A stretch of DNA of 64,000 nucleotides from Prochlorococcus sp. AG-363-C20. GTDB lineage: Bacteria; Cyanobacteriota; Cyanobacteriia; PCC-6307; Cyanobiaceae. The stretch spans positions 1 through 64,000 of the forward strand of contig QCFI01000002.1 in assembly GCA_003280295.1 (NCBI GenBank), read 5' to 3'. Shown here one piece after another: positions 20,394 to 28,444 of this stretch. The first letter of the stretch is position 1; every line of letters begins with the position of its first letter. The position numbers and the translations under genes are program-made. Under the pieces are notes generated by a model. The model saw only the letters and a program-made list of their open reading frames with translations, was not told the origin of the DNA and did no database searches.

Positions 20394-22712
20394 GTGAGTA
20401 CTCACAAAAGTTACTTGAAGCACAAGTCCGTCTTGCTAGATGTAGATGGAATGAAGTGTGGTGGATGTGTTAGCTCCGTAGAGCAAACATTACTTGCACA
20501 ATCAAGTGTTGCTAATGCCAGTGTCAATTTAGTCGCCCGCACTGCCTGGTTAGACCTAAAAGATCCTGAACAACCTCTAGATCCAATATTAAAAGCACTT
20601 GCTGATCGAGGCTTCCCTTCCAAGCTAAGACAAACTTCAGCTCTAAAAGATACTTCAGCAGAAGTTGATGCTGCTAATGAATGGTGGAAGCAATGGCGCC
20701 AAATGGTAGCTGCAATCTTTTTGCTATTGCTTTCAGTACTGGGACATCTTGCAGAAGGCGGCAAGCTTGATTTGCCAATTCTGAGCTCATTACCCTTTCA
20801 TGCCACTCTTGCAACCTTTGCATTACTTGGACCAGGCCTGCCAATCCTTAAAGGAGGTGTCCAAGCTGCATTCGCTTTGACACCAAATATGGACACACTT
20901 GTGGGTTTAGGAGTAACTAGTGCTTATTTAGCAAGCCTTGTTGCCTTGATTTGGCCCACAGTTGGTTGGCCATGTTTTTTTAATGAGCCAGTAATGCTTC
21001 TTGGATTTGTTTTGCTAGGTAGATTCTTAGAAGAACGGGCACGTTTTCGAACAGGTCTTGCAATAAAAGAATTAGCTCAATTACAACCAGAAACCGCTCG
21101 ACTTATTGTTAACCCCAACGAAATCCGTGAAGTTCGAGTTGGTGCATTAAGACCTGGGGAAAAACTGCAATTACTTGCAGGGGATCGAATACCAGTTGAT
21201 GGAATTGTTATTGAAGGTAATTCCGCAGTTGATATATCCAGCCTCACTGGTGAACCATTGCCATTAGAAGCTTCACCTGGAACAGAACTTGCTTCTGGGA
21301 GTCTTAATCTCGAAGCCAACTTAACTCTTCAGGTTCAACGTGTAGGAGCTGAAACAGCATTAGCCCGCATAATTGGTCTCGTCGAAGAAGCACAGGCTCG
21401 AAAAGCACCTATTCAAGGTCTAGCTGATCGGGTTGCAGGAAAATTTTGCTATGGAGTTGTAGGCCTGGCAACAGCTACATTTCTGTTCTGGTGGAAATTA
21501 GGTCCCCGTTTATGGCCACAAGTTCTTTTTATCTCTGAACACAGTCTTCTAGCTGGACATGAACATGGATTGCATTCAACGCTTGGAAGTACTGCAGATA
21601 CTCCATTAGCACTAGCTTTACAACTATCAATAGCTGTCCTAGTTGTGGCATGTCCATGCGCGCTAGGACTAGCAACACCAACCGTAATAACGGTTGCATC
21701 AGGGCAAGCCGCTCGTCATGGGTGGCTATTCCGAGGTGGTGATGTAATTGAGATGGCAGCTTCCCTGAATCAAATTGTTTTCGATAAAACAGGCACTCTC
21801 ACGATTGGTAGACCATTGGTTGTTGGTTGCTTACAAACAAATAATCAAAATCAAATGTTGCAACTAGCAGCCAGTCTCGAACAAAACAGTAGACATCCTC
21901 TTGCTCATGCAATTATCCAAAAGGCAGAAGAAACAGGGCTTGAATTACTAAATGCAGTTAATACTCGCACCTATCCCGGAAAAGGAATTGCAGGAGAGAT
22001 AAATGGAGTTAATGGAACTATTCGTGTAGGCAGGCCAGAATGGCTAATAGATGAAGGTATTAAATATAATTTTGATATTGAGGAAGTGGTTGTTAATGGT
22101 GAAACTATTGTCGCAGTAGCTCAAGAAAATAAACTCTTAGGCCTAATACTAATTGATGATCAAATTCGTCCAAATATTGATATTGCTCTCAATCGATTAA
22201 GAAAAAAGGGGCTAATATTGCATATGCTTAGTGGTGATAGGCGTGAAGCAGTTCTAAAGTTAGGAAGCTTATTGGATTTCCATTCAGATCAACTAGCCTG
22301 GCAACTATTGCCAGATCAAAAACTAAGCCAACTAGAAACACTCAAAAAAGCTGGTTCTATTGCCATGGTTGGTGATGGGATAAACGATGCTCCTGCATTA
22401 GCTGCATCTGATTTAGGAATTGCAATAGGTACAGGAACACAAATAGCCCAAGAATCTGCTGATCTTATTTTGTTAGGTGATCGGCTGGAAAGTTTACCTG
22501 ATGCTCTGTTACTAGCTCGCCAAACTATGAACAAAGTCAAGCAAAACCTCTCATGGGCGTTCGGATATAACTTGATCGCCTTACCCATTGCAGCTGGGGT
22601 GCTATTACCTTCCTATGGATTGTTGTTATCTCCACCAATTGCTGCTCTTTTAATGGCTGTTAGTTCAATAACAGTAGTTCTTAATGCCTTATCACTTCGA
22701 AGCAAAATATGA
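20394..22712 (+). CDS. Copper-transporting P-type ATPase (PacS/CtaA type)
   Basis: This P1B-type ATPase has 772 residues. An N-terminal heavy-metal domain carries MKCGGC (GMxCxxC) near residue 20. The actuator motif is SLTGEPLP. The transmembrane metal site is CPC in VACPCALGLATPTV, and the phosphorylation site is FDKTGTLT. NSRHPLAHAI and MVGDGINDAPALA complete the ATP-binding set. CPC with a single MxCxxC domain is typical of Cu(I) exporters that supply plastocyanin and oxidase in cyanobacteria (CtaA at the plasma membrane, PacS at the thylakoid). Which of the two this is cannot be decided. The start is GTG at 20394, and tmk overlaps its stop by 4 bp. Confidence 0.93.
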   Translation: MSTHKSYLKHKSVLLDVDGMKCGGCVSSVEQTLLAQSSVANASVNLVARTAWLDLKDPEQPLDPILKALADRGFPSKLRQTSALKDTSAEVDAANEWWKQWRQMVAAIFLLLLSVLGHLAEGGKLDLPILSSLPFHATLATFALLGPGLPILKGGVQAAFALTPNMDTLVGLGVTSAYLASLVALIWPTVGWPCFFNEPVMLLGFVLLGRFLEERARFRTGLAIKELAQLQPETARLIVNPNEIREVRVGALRPGEKLQLLAGDRIPVDGIVIEGNSAVDISSLTGEPLPLEASPGTELASGSLNLEANLTLQVQRVGAETALARIIGLVEEAQARKAPIQGLADRVAGKFCYGVVGLATATFLFWWKLGPRLWPQVLFISEHSLLAGHEHGLHSTLGSTADTPLALALQLSIAVLVVACPCALGLATPTVITVASGQAARHGWLFRGGDVIEMAASLNQIVFDKTGTLTIGRPLVVGCLQTNNQNQMLQLAASLEQNSRHPLAHAIIQKAEETGLELLNAVNTRTYPGKGIAGEINGVNGTIRVGRPEWLIDEGIKYNFDIEEVVVNGETIVAVAQENKLLGLILIDDQIRPNIDIALNRLRKKGLILHMLSGDRREAVLKLGSLLDFHSDQLAWQLLPDQKLSQLETLKKAGSIAMVGDGINDAPALAASDLGIAIGTGTQIAQESADLILLGDRLESLPDALLLARQTMNKVKQNLSWAFGYNLIALPIAAGVLLPSYGLLLSPPIAALLMAVSSITVVLNALSLRSKI

Positions 22713-23350
22713 AGGGAAATTTTCTTGTATTTGAAGGAATAGATGGTTGTGGAAAGACTACCCAAATCAATCAATTAACTAATTGGTTACCAAATAGCGG
22801 GTTAATGCCTGAAGGGGCAATGTTGCACTTAACACGCGAACCAGGCGGAACGGCATTAGGCAATGCTTTACGGGAATTGCTTCTTAATACTCCTAAAGAA
22901 ATGTCTCCTGAACCATTAACAGAGTTGCTGTTATATGCAGCTGATCGTGCACAGCATGTATCTGCAGTAATACTTCCCGCTCTAAACAAGGGGGATTGGG
23001 TCATAAGTGATCGATTTAGTGGGTCTACACTTTCCTATCAAGGTTATGGAAGGAAGCTTAATCTTGACTTAATTAAACAACTTGAACTAATAGCAACTCA
23101 AGGAATCGTGCCAGACATAACTTTTTGGTTTGATTTACCTGTTCAAGAAAGTATCACTCGAAGGAAGAAAAGAGTGAGTGATCGAATAGAAGCAGAAGGT
23201 GATATTTTTTTAAACAGAGTGGCCCAAGGATTTGCAACCGTAGCCAGAGAAAGAAATTGGACACGAATCCAAGCAGATCTGAACAAAGAAATTGTTACTA
23301 AAAAGCTTCAAGAAACAGTAATTGAATATTGTTTGAAACAGAAAAAATAA
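22709..23350 (+). CDS. tmk: Thymidylate kinase
   Basis: Thymidylate kinase phosphorylates dTMP to dTDP. The P-loop FEGIDGCGKTTQ is at residue 8. The DR(E)-type substrate motif is LTREPGGTALGNALR near residue 46, and VISDRFSGSTLSYQGYGR is near residue 95. The LID region is RRKKRVSDRIEAEGD. Length 213 is normal. The start codon overlaps the ATPase stop (ATGA), and holB follows after 1 bp, giving a tightly packed operon. Confidence 0.95.
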   Translation: MKGNFLVFEGIDGCGKTTQINQLTNWLPNSGLMPEGAMLHLTREPGGTALGNALRELLLNTPKEMSPEPLTELLLYAADRAQHVSAVILPALNKGDWVISDRFSGSTLSYQGYGRKLNLDLIKQLELIATQGIVPDITFWFDLPVQESITRRKKRVSDRIEAEGDIFLNRVAQGFATVARERNWTRIQADLNKEIVTKKLQETVIEYCLKQKK

Positions 23351-23351
23351 A

Positions 23352-24338
23352 ATGAATCAATACGAATCAAAGAATGTATTTGATGATGTAATTGGACAAA
23401 GTGTAGCTATTTCAATTTTAAATTCAGCTCTTATTAAAAATAGAATTGCACCAGCATATTTATTTACTGGGCCTAATGGAGTGGGGCGAAGACTGACAGC
23501 AAATCGATTCTTAGAAGGAGTTATTACAGGAGGATCTACCATAATCCGCGAACGAAGGCGTTTAGAAGCATTAAATCACCCTGACTTAATTTGGGTTGAG
23601 CCAACCTATATACACAAAGGAAATATAATCTCTAAATCAATGGCCAAAAATGAATCTATTAGTAAACGTAGTTTTCCTCAAATTCGTCTAGAACAAATAA
23701 GAAGAATCAAAACATTTCTTAGCAAAAAGCCTTTAGAAGCAAGATTAGGAATGGTAGTGATTGAAGCAGTAGAAATGATTAACGAAGCAGCGGCAAATGC
23801 ACTCCTAAAAACTCTTGAAGAGCCTTGCAATGGAATATTAATATTAATCTCAGAAAGACCTGAAAGGCTTCTTGAAACAATTCGATCTCGCTGTCATAAA
23901 GTTCCTTTTTCTAGACTAAAATTAGAAGAAATTGAAAAAATTTTATCTAACAAACAATTAAATCAATACTCTAAGGACTCGATTGGTCTTAATCAAAAAG
24001 AATTAATAAGTCTTTCCAATGGATCGCCAGGTGCACTAATAGAAAACATGGAAATGTGGCAAGGTATTCCTAATGATATTTGGATTCGTCTGCAAGGTAT
24101 CACTAAGAACCCTATAGATGCTTTATCACTTGCACGAGATATCGCTGAATCAATCGATGAAGAGCAACAAATTTGGTTGATTAACTTATTTCAGTATTAT
24201 CTATGGAATCTAAATAATGACGCAAAACCTATAAAAAGGCTAGAGATTCTTCGATCTCAATTAATGTCTTTTGTCCAACCCAGACTGGCATGGGAGGTTG
24301 CTTTACTTGAACTTACTCAAGAGAAATTTAAGCACTAG
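23352..24338 (+). CDS. holB: DNA polymerase III delta' subunit (HolB), degenerate ATP site
   Basis: HolB is the non-motor AAA+ subunit of the clamp loader. The start ([19 protein letters not shown]) and sensor region ([38 protein letters not shown]) match clamp loader AAA+ proteins. The P-loop reads [12 protein letters not shown], without the GKT/S lysine, and I see no four-cysteine zinc module in the N-terminal domain. Loss of ATP binding is known for delta' of other bacteria, so function as a structural subunit is plausible. At 328 residues it is slightly short. Its 3' end overlaps convergent rpaA by 11 bp. Confidence 0.88.
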   Translation: MNQYESKNVFDDVIGQSVAISILNSALIKNRIAPAYLFTGPNGVGRRLTANRFLEGVITGGSTIIRERRRLEALNHPDLIWVEPTYIHKGNIISKSMAKNESISKRSFPQIRLEQIRRIKTFLSKKPLEARLGMVVIEAVEMINEAAANALLKTLEEPCNGILILISERPERLLETIRSRCHKVPFSRLKLEEIEKILSNKQLNQYSKDSIGLNQKELISLSNGSPGALIENMEMWQGIPNDIWIRLQGITKNPIDALSLARDIAESIDEEQQIWLINLFQYYLWNLNNDAKPIKRLEILRSQLMSFVQPRLAWEVALLELTQEKFKH

Positions 24339-25146
24339 CTCTCTCCGTTCCCTCCTGTGATATTCCTTCCTGACTTCGTCCATCATGACGTTCTTTTCTG
24401 GCTTGAGCCAATACGTCCTGAAGGTCTTGAATCTGAGCGCCCGTCGGTAATTCAAGGCAATATCCAGCTCCATATACAGTTTTGATAAAGCGTGGTTTAC
24501 GAGGGTCTGGTTCTAATTTCGTACGCAAATGTCGCACATGAACTCTAATCGTCTCAATATCATCATCAGGCTCATACCCCCACACTTCTTTAAGAATCAC
24601 AGATGGTGAAACTGTCTGTCCATGCCTCTGCAATAAACAATGAAGCAATTCAAATTCCAAGTGAGTTAACCTAACGGGACGCTCAAACCAAATTGCTTCA
24701 AATCTTTCTGGCACAAGGGTTAAAGGGCCATAATTCAATATTTCTTGTTGACTACTAGTCCCGACAGGAGCTCTATCTGTCCTCCTCAAAAGTGCTTTTA
24801 TTCTGACTTGTAATTCCTCAAGATCAAAAGGCTTTGTCAAATAATCATCTGCGCCTGAATTAAATCCACTAACTTTATCTTTAGTGCCACCTAAGGCAGT
24901 CAACATCAGAATTGGTATCCCCGAAGTCCTTTCATCTCTTCTCAAACGCTGGCAAAGAGTCAGCCCATCGACCTTTGGGAGCATCAAATCTAGAACAATC
25001 AGATCAGGGGAATACTGAAGGGCAAGAGCTTGTCCTTTTATCCCATCTTCTGCCCGTTGCACGTCAAAACCACTGTGTTCTAGATGACCTGTCACCAGAT
25101 CACGCATGTCTTGGTCATCTTCGATCAACAAGATGCAAGGCTTCAT
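24328..25146 (-). CDS. rpaA: OmpR-family response regulator RpaA
   Basis: RpaA is the output regulator of the cyanobacterial circadian clock, phosphorylated by SasA. The receiver has Asp53 in [13 protein letters not shown] and [28 protein letters not shown]. The linker and DNA-binding domain ([65 protein letters not shown]) match RpaA rather than RpaB. The ATG at 25146 gives [11 protein letters not shown]. The last 40 residues are charged and low in complexity ([18 protein letters not shown]). Prochlorococcus lacks kaiA yet keeps RpaA, so this gene is expected in the lineage. Confidence 0.93.
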   Translation of the reverse strand: MKPCILLIEDDQDMRDLVTGHLEHSGFDVQRAEDGIKGQALALQYSPDLIVLDLMLPKVDGLTLCQRLRRDERTSGIPILMLTALGGTKDKVSGFNSGADDYLTKPFDLEELQVRIKALLRRTDRAPVGTSSQQEILNYGPLTLVPERFEAIWFERPVRLTHLEFELLHCLLQRHGQTVSPSVILKEVWGYEPDDDIETIRVHVRHLRTKLEPDPRKPRFIKTVYGAGYCLELPTGAQIQDLQDVLAQARKERHDGRSQEGISQEGTERASA

Positions 25147-25319
25147 TAGATCGGAGGCAGGGCGGAAGGCGTAATCAGCAAAATGCTGTTACACGTACTT
25201 TTACAGATTCTCTCAAGATTTGTGTTGTCTTGCAGAATTTGCTTCGAACACAAGATATCTAATAAATTGACTGCAAGCCTTTCTCTCACAAGTTTTTGTT
25301 GTATCAAGAAGAGAAGTCA

Positions 25320-25345
25320 GAAGACTCTCTCTTTAGAAAGTCTTC
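25320..25345 (-). other. Hairpin upstream of rpaA
   Basis: GAAGACTCTC and GAAAGTCTTC form a 10-base stem with one mismatch around a 6-base spacer. There is no U-tract directly after it on the minus strand. It lies 175 bp upstream of the rpaA start, and could be part of the leader or a weak terminator for read-through from the tRNA gene. Confidence 0.35.
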
Positions 25346-25388
25346 CAAATCTGTCCATGGTCTGTTGCGGATTTTTTAGCGAAATTCC

Positions 25389-25414
25389 AAAACCACAATC
25401 TGTGTTTGTGGTTT
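25389..25414 (-). terminator. Putative terminator after tRNA-Asn
   Basis: On the minus strand AAACCACAA pairs with TTGTGGTTT across a 7-base loop and ends in TTTT. It lies 9 bp beyond the tRNA-Asn 3' end. The stem is perfect over 9 bp but AT-rich, and the U-run is short. Confidence 0.5.
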
Positions 25415-25422
25415 GTAAAAAG

Positions 25423-25494
25423 CTCCCCGGGCGGGATTCGAACCTGCGACCAATCGATTAACAGTCGACCGCTCTACCGCTGAGCTACCGAGGA
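25423..25494 (-). tRNA. trnN: tRNA-Asn (anticodon GTT)
   Basis: The 72-base minus-strand sequence folds as a full cloverleaf. The acceptor is TCCTCGG with CCGGGGA (one G-T pair), the D arm GCTCAGCGGTAGAGC, and the anticodon loop CTGTTAA with anticodon GTT. The T arm is GCAGG-TTCGAAT-CCTGC, with G as discriminator base. CCA is not encoded. It is the only tRNA I find in the window. Confidence 0.96.
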
Positions 25495-25515
25495 TTGAAA
25501 GTTTGAACCTAACTC

Positions 25516-26229
25516 TCACACCCTCCGACCTGCAAGTGGCTTGAAACGTTGCATTAGCAAATCACCAGACAACCATGGTCCTACTTTGCCTTTTTCCATC
25601 CTTGCTGCACCATCACAATATTGAAGTTCCTCAAGGCGATGAGTGATCCAAAGTGCAGTAATTCGCTTAGAACTGCCCTGGCAAAGTTTTCTCACTGTGT
25701 TCAAAACAACTTTTTGACTTGCAGGATCTAATAATGCAGTGGGTTCATCTAATAGCAGCAAGTTGGCATCACTTGCTAGAGCACCCGCTAATGCTAAGCG
25801 CTGCTTCTGTCCACCACTAAGGGTATGAATAGGTCGAGATCCAATGTCACCCAAATCCACTTGCTGAAGAACTTCTTGAATACGTTTTGTTCTTTGCTGA
25901 AGTGTCAGTTCCTTTGGAAGGCTCAAACACAAATCACTGCTACAACTTGGTAAAAGAAGTTGATGATCTGGATTCTGAAACATCAATGATGGCTTTAAGG
26001 TGCAATGAATTTGCCCATATGTGGGCTTAAGCATTCCACTAATCAAACGAAACAGAGTGCTTTTACCGCTCCCATTTGGTCCTACAAGCATCCAAAGACC
26101 TTCTCTAGGGATAGAAAAACTACACTTATCTAAAACTTTCATTCCAGAAGGCCAAGAAAAACAAACTTTCTCCAAACAAAGTACAGAAGGATTTCTTCTG
26201 ATGTGATCACTAAAATTTAGCCCTTTCAT
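25516..26229 (-). CDS. Orphan ECF/cobalt-type ABC transporter ATP-binding protein
   Basis: This 237-residue ATPase has Walker A (GPNGSGKSTLFRL, near residue 53), a Q-loop in MFQNPDHQLL, the signature LSGGQKQRLALAGAL, and Walker B LLLLDEPTALLD. The switch histidine is in ALWITHRLEEL. The QNPDHQLLLP block is typical of energy-coupling factor (CbiO/EcfA) ATPases for vitamins or Co/Ni. No permease, T component or S component gene is next to it, so the substrate is unknown. The adjacent same-strand UPF0367 gene ends 3 bp before its start. Confidence 0.85.
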   Translation of the reverse strand: MKGLNFSDHIRRNPSVLCLEKVCFSWPSGMKVLDKCSFSIPREGLWMLVGPNGSGKSTLFRLISGMLKPTYGQIHCTLKPSLMFQNPDHQLLLPSCSSDLCLSLPKELTLQQRTKRIQEVLQQVDLGDIGSRPIHTLSGGQKQRLALAGALASDANLLLLDEPTALLDPASQKVVLNTVRKLCQGSSKRITALWITHRLEELQYCDGAARMEKGKVGPWLSGDLLMQRFKPLAGRRV

Positions 26230-26232
26230 TAA

Positions 26233-26514
26233 TCAAGTCTCAAAAGAAAAGCCAGGTCGCTTTGTACCACCAGAGGCTGCCGTTTTCTCATAAATTTGGA
26301 CTGCAAGCACCTCCTGAATCAAAACAGTCACCTTCTTCTCTTCAACTTTTTCGCAGGTCAGTTCGATAAGGTTTGGATGACCTTTTTCCATACATTGGCG
26401 AACTTTGTCATATAGGGCTTGAGCATCCCCAACATTTTTACGTTGTACCGACAACGGTATGGGACTTAATTTAAGAGCCAGCTCGATTACGTACACAAAG
26501 AAATCTAAAAGCAC
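26233..26514 (-). CDS. UPF0367 family protein
   Basis: This small cyanobacterial protein of unknown function matches UPF0367, with core [47 protein letters not shown] and a short polar tail. Relatives begin at the position of VYVIEL, so a GTG at 26496 (about 87 residues) is a better start than the track's GTG at 26514 (93 residues). Neither has a clear Shine-Dalgarno. It precedes the ABC ATPase by 3 bp and is probably co-transcribed with it. Confidence 0.82.
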   Translation of the reverse strand: MLLDFFVYVIELALKLSPIPLSVQRKNVGDAQALYDKVRQCMEKGHPNLIELTCEKVEEKKVTVLIQEVLAVQIYEKTAASGGTKRPGFSFET

Positions 26515-26656
26515 ACATTCATTCTTACCAATGAATGGCCACCTCTGCTTCTTTCAATCTCTTTGTCAAAGCTGATCACACTCACTGGATTTCAGTTAGG
26601 CTTTTTGAGCTTTGGCAATAGCGGTGTGACCTTGTTAATTCTTTAATAATGGTCGA
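26515..26656. other. Divergent upstream region of the UPF0367 gene and the small RNA unit
   Basis: No coding potential is seen here. On the plus strand TAATAAT at 26644-26650 resembles a -10 box that would start transcription near 26657. No well-spaced -35 is obvious, although TTGGCA at 26612 and TGTGAC at 26625 lie upstream. Confidence 0.35.
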
Positions 26657-26698
26657 ATGCATCGTGAATTGTCCTTATCCCCAAAGGAGGAGGTGTCC

Positions 26699-26752
26699 AT
26701 GGTTGAAAGTTGTATGAATCAGGGTCTGCTGATCGCGGAGAACGCCGACTGA
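26699..26752 (+). CDS. Candidate 17-residue leader peptide with a strong Shine-Dalgarno
   Basis: ATG at 26699 opens MVESCMNQGLLIAENAD and ends at TGA. It is preceded at 8 bp by AGGAGG within AAAGGAGGAGG, one of the strongest ribosome-binding sites in the window. The peptide has no transmembrane segment or family I recognise. It lies within the candidate RNA, and the stop overlaps the inner GCCGA hairpin arm, as expected if translation affects folding. The purine tract could instead be part of a non-coding RNA. Confidence 0.35.
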   Translation: MVESCMNQGLLIAENAD

Positions 26753-26807
26753 TTTCGGCAACTGTCCCTTGATCAAACGGTTCCGAGACATAGCGGACCC
26801 GGCGAGA

Positions 26808-26834
26808 GCCCCTGCCCCTAATAAGGGCAGGGGC
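26808..26834 (+). terminator. Strong intrinsic-terminator-type hairpin
   Basis: GCCCCTGCCC and GGGCAGGGGC form a perfect 10 bp GC-rich stem around the 7-base loop CTAATAA. ATTGTTTC follows, so the U-tract is imperfect. It ends the plus-strand candidate RNA and could also act on transcripts of the glycosyltransferase operon only if they run from the opposite side. Confidence 0.75.
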
Positions 26835-26896
26835 ATTGTTTCAAATAGCCGCCAAAGAAAACAATTAAATCTAACTCTTTTTAAAAACTAAAAGCG

Positions 26897-28441
26897 TCAA
26901 TCAATTAATTCATTAATAGGAATAAAGTAGGTGCTGTTAGTTGTAGAATTGCAAATTAAAAAATCATTATTTTTGCATATAATATTATCAAGAAAATTTT
27001 GAGAATCTTTATGATTTAATCTTACATAACTTTCCGCCCAATTTAAACTCCCAACAAGATGAGTAGCGCCTTTACCTGCCCAGTATTTGATAGTCGTTTG
27101 GTTAACATCTTTTATTGAGGTCAACCAACCTTGTCGTCTGGACAAGTTAAGGAAAGTAGGGTCCATACCTGTCACAGAAACTATCCTGGATTCGGGCTTA
27201 ACTTCATTACGAACTCTAGTTGCCAAGGGCATCCAAATTTTAGATTGTGTCTTCTCTACTAAAAAATAATCAAATGTAAGTATAGTGATGCTAATCGTAC
27301 TTATCAGTAAAAGTATAATTGATAATATCAACTTATTCATTCTAAAAGAGTGAATAAGTTGATGCAAACACTTCCAACCTCGACCCATTAAGGGACACAA
27401 GAAAAGCTGAAGAGGTAATTGATAATACTCATGAATAGAACTTGACCCCATGAAAAATATAGTAGTTAAAAGCATGCCAATTAAGCCTGCCCATAAAATT
27501 TGGCCAACTGATTTTTTATAACAATCCCATAAGCCTAAAATAACTAAAGGAAAACCAATTATTGCCATATTTCTCAGAATAATTCTAAGAAATAAATTCA
27601 ACCAAACCTTTATATTCATTAACATATCTAATCTGATCCTATCAGAATTATCTTCCCATGTTAAGAAGCTAAGTCCACTCTCTTGCCCAAGAGAATATGC
27701 ATATTTAAACCAAATAAATGTAATAATAATTGCTGTAGAGCCATAAAGAAAAGGCCCAATTGATTTAAAGATAATAGAGAACCTTCTAAAAATTTCTTTA
27801 AAAGTTAGCGGCTCGTTAATGTCCTCACTATATAGCTGCGCAACAATAAAAGGTATCCCAAGCCATACAATAGGAAGCAACTTTATCAAGCATGCAACGC
27901 AAAAAGAAATCCAACTCAAAAAAAGTGAGGTTCGATTTCTACCTTTTCCCCAAACTAGTAAGCGTTCAATACTCAATGCAGAGGCAAGTATTAACAGTGA
28001 CTCTGCCTGAAATGCACGACCATAATATACATTTAGTGGGAGCAAAGCAAAAAACAATCCGCCCCACCATCCACTCGCCTGATCAAAAATTAAACTTCCT
28101 ATTCTAATTACTAATAAAATAGTAATTAGGCTAAAGAAGATAGAAAGTGACCGACCAATCCATTCATGAATACCAAAAATCTTATACAATTGACCTACTA
28201 TGTATGGAAAGATTGGAAATTCACATTCCACATACCCTTTACTTGCGCCAGCCCAATCAATTTGAGGCAGCCAAATTGGAGAATTTTCTAACGCAAAATG
28301 CCTCGCCATTGCTGCAGTATCTGCTTGGCGCCAACTATGTACTCCTACAATAGGAGCTTGTATATTTATCAGTCGAAAAATTAGTCCTATACAAATTGGA
28401 AACCAAATCGAATATGAAGATGAAATATGTTCCTTTTTCAT
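26897..28441 (-). CDS. ArnT/PMT-type membrane glycosyltransferase
   Basis: This 514-residue polytopic protein has the GT-C fold pattern. An early periplasmic acidic/His loop (HSWRQADTAAMARHFA, near residue 35) is followed by YVECEFPIFPYIVGQLY and many hydrophobic helices, with a soluble C-terminal domain after about residue 400. GT-C enzymes transfer sugars from polyprenyl-phosphate carriers on the outer face of the membrane. Acceptor and sugar are unknown. It is last in a three-gene minus-strand unit, 3 bp after the GT2-GtrA gene. Confidence 0.8.
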   Translation of the reverse strand: MKKEHISSSYSIWFPICIGLIFRLINIQAPIVGVHSWRQADTAAMARHFALENSPIWLPQIDWAGASKGYVECEFPIFPYIVGQLYKIFGIHEWIGRSLSIFFSLITILLVIRIGSLIFDQASGWWGGLFFALLPLNVYYGRAFQAESLLILASALSIERLLVWGKGRNRTSLFLSWISFCVACLIKLLPIVWLGIPFIVAQLYSEDINEPLTFKEIFRRFSIIFKSIGPFLYGSTAIIITFIWFKYAYSLGQESGLSFLTWEDNSDRIRLDMLMNIKVWLNLFLRIILRNMAIIGFPLVILGLWDCYKKSVGQILWAGLIGMLLTTIFFMGSSSIHEYYQLPLQLFLCPLMGRGWKCLHQLIHSFRMNKLILSIILLLISTISITILTFDYFLVEKTQSKIWMPLATRVRNEVKPESRIVSVTGMDPTFLNLSRRQGWLTSIKDVNQTTIKYWAGKGATHLVGSLNWAESYVRLNHKDSQNFLDNIICKNNDFLICNSTTNSTYFIPINELID

Positions 28442-28444
28442 AAG

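Larger units (their letters stand above)
25147..25422. other. rpaA upstream region between rpaA and tRNA-Asn
   Basis: No convincing gene lies in this stretch. The two track ORFs crossing it show no recognisable family and run into the tRNA. It should hold the rpaA promoter on the minus strand and the end of the tRNA-Asn transcript. Two hairpins are visible and are listed separately. Confidence 0.5.
26657..26835 (+). ncRNA. Candidate structured RNA or leader-peptide transcript of about 180 nt
   Basis: A -10-like TAATAAT lies just upstream and a strong terminator hairpin ends the segment. Inside are several complementary segments. GCCGA/TCGGC form an inner hairpin, ATCAGGG/CCCTTGAT enclose it, and GTCC/GGAC lie further out. 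GUCCUUAU near the 5' end can pair with AUAAGGGC at the terminator. The segment is visibly GC-richer than the flanks. Size and rod-like pairing recall cyanobacterial 6S RNA, but I cannot match the conserved sequence. It lacks SRP RNA, RNase P or tmRNA signatures. Confidence 0.45.

Noticed and set aside
26640-26840. tmRNA, SRP RNA or RNase P RNA
   Set aside because: No tag peptide, T-arm sequence, SRP apical loop or RNase P core sequence can be found; only a structured-RNA or leader call is kept.
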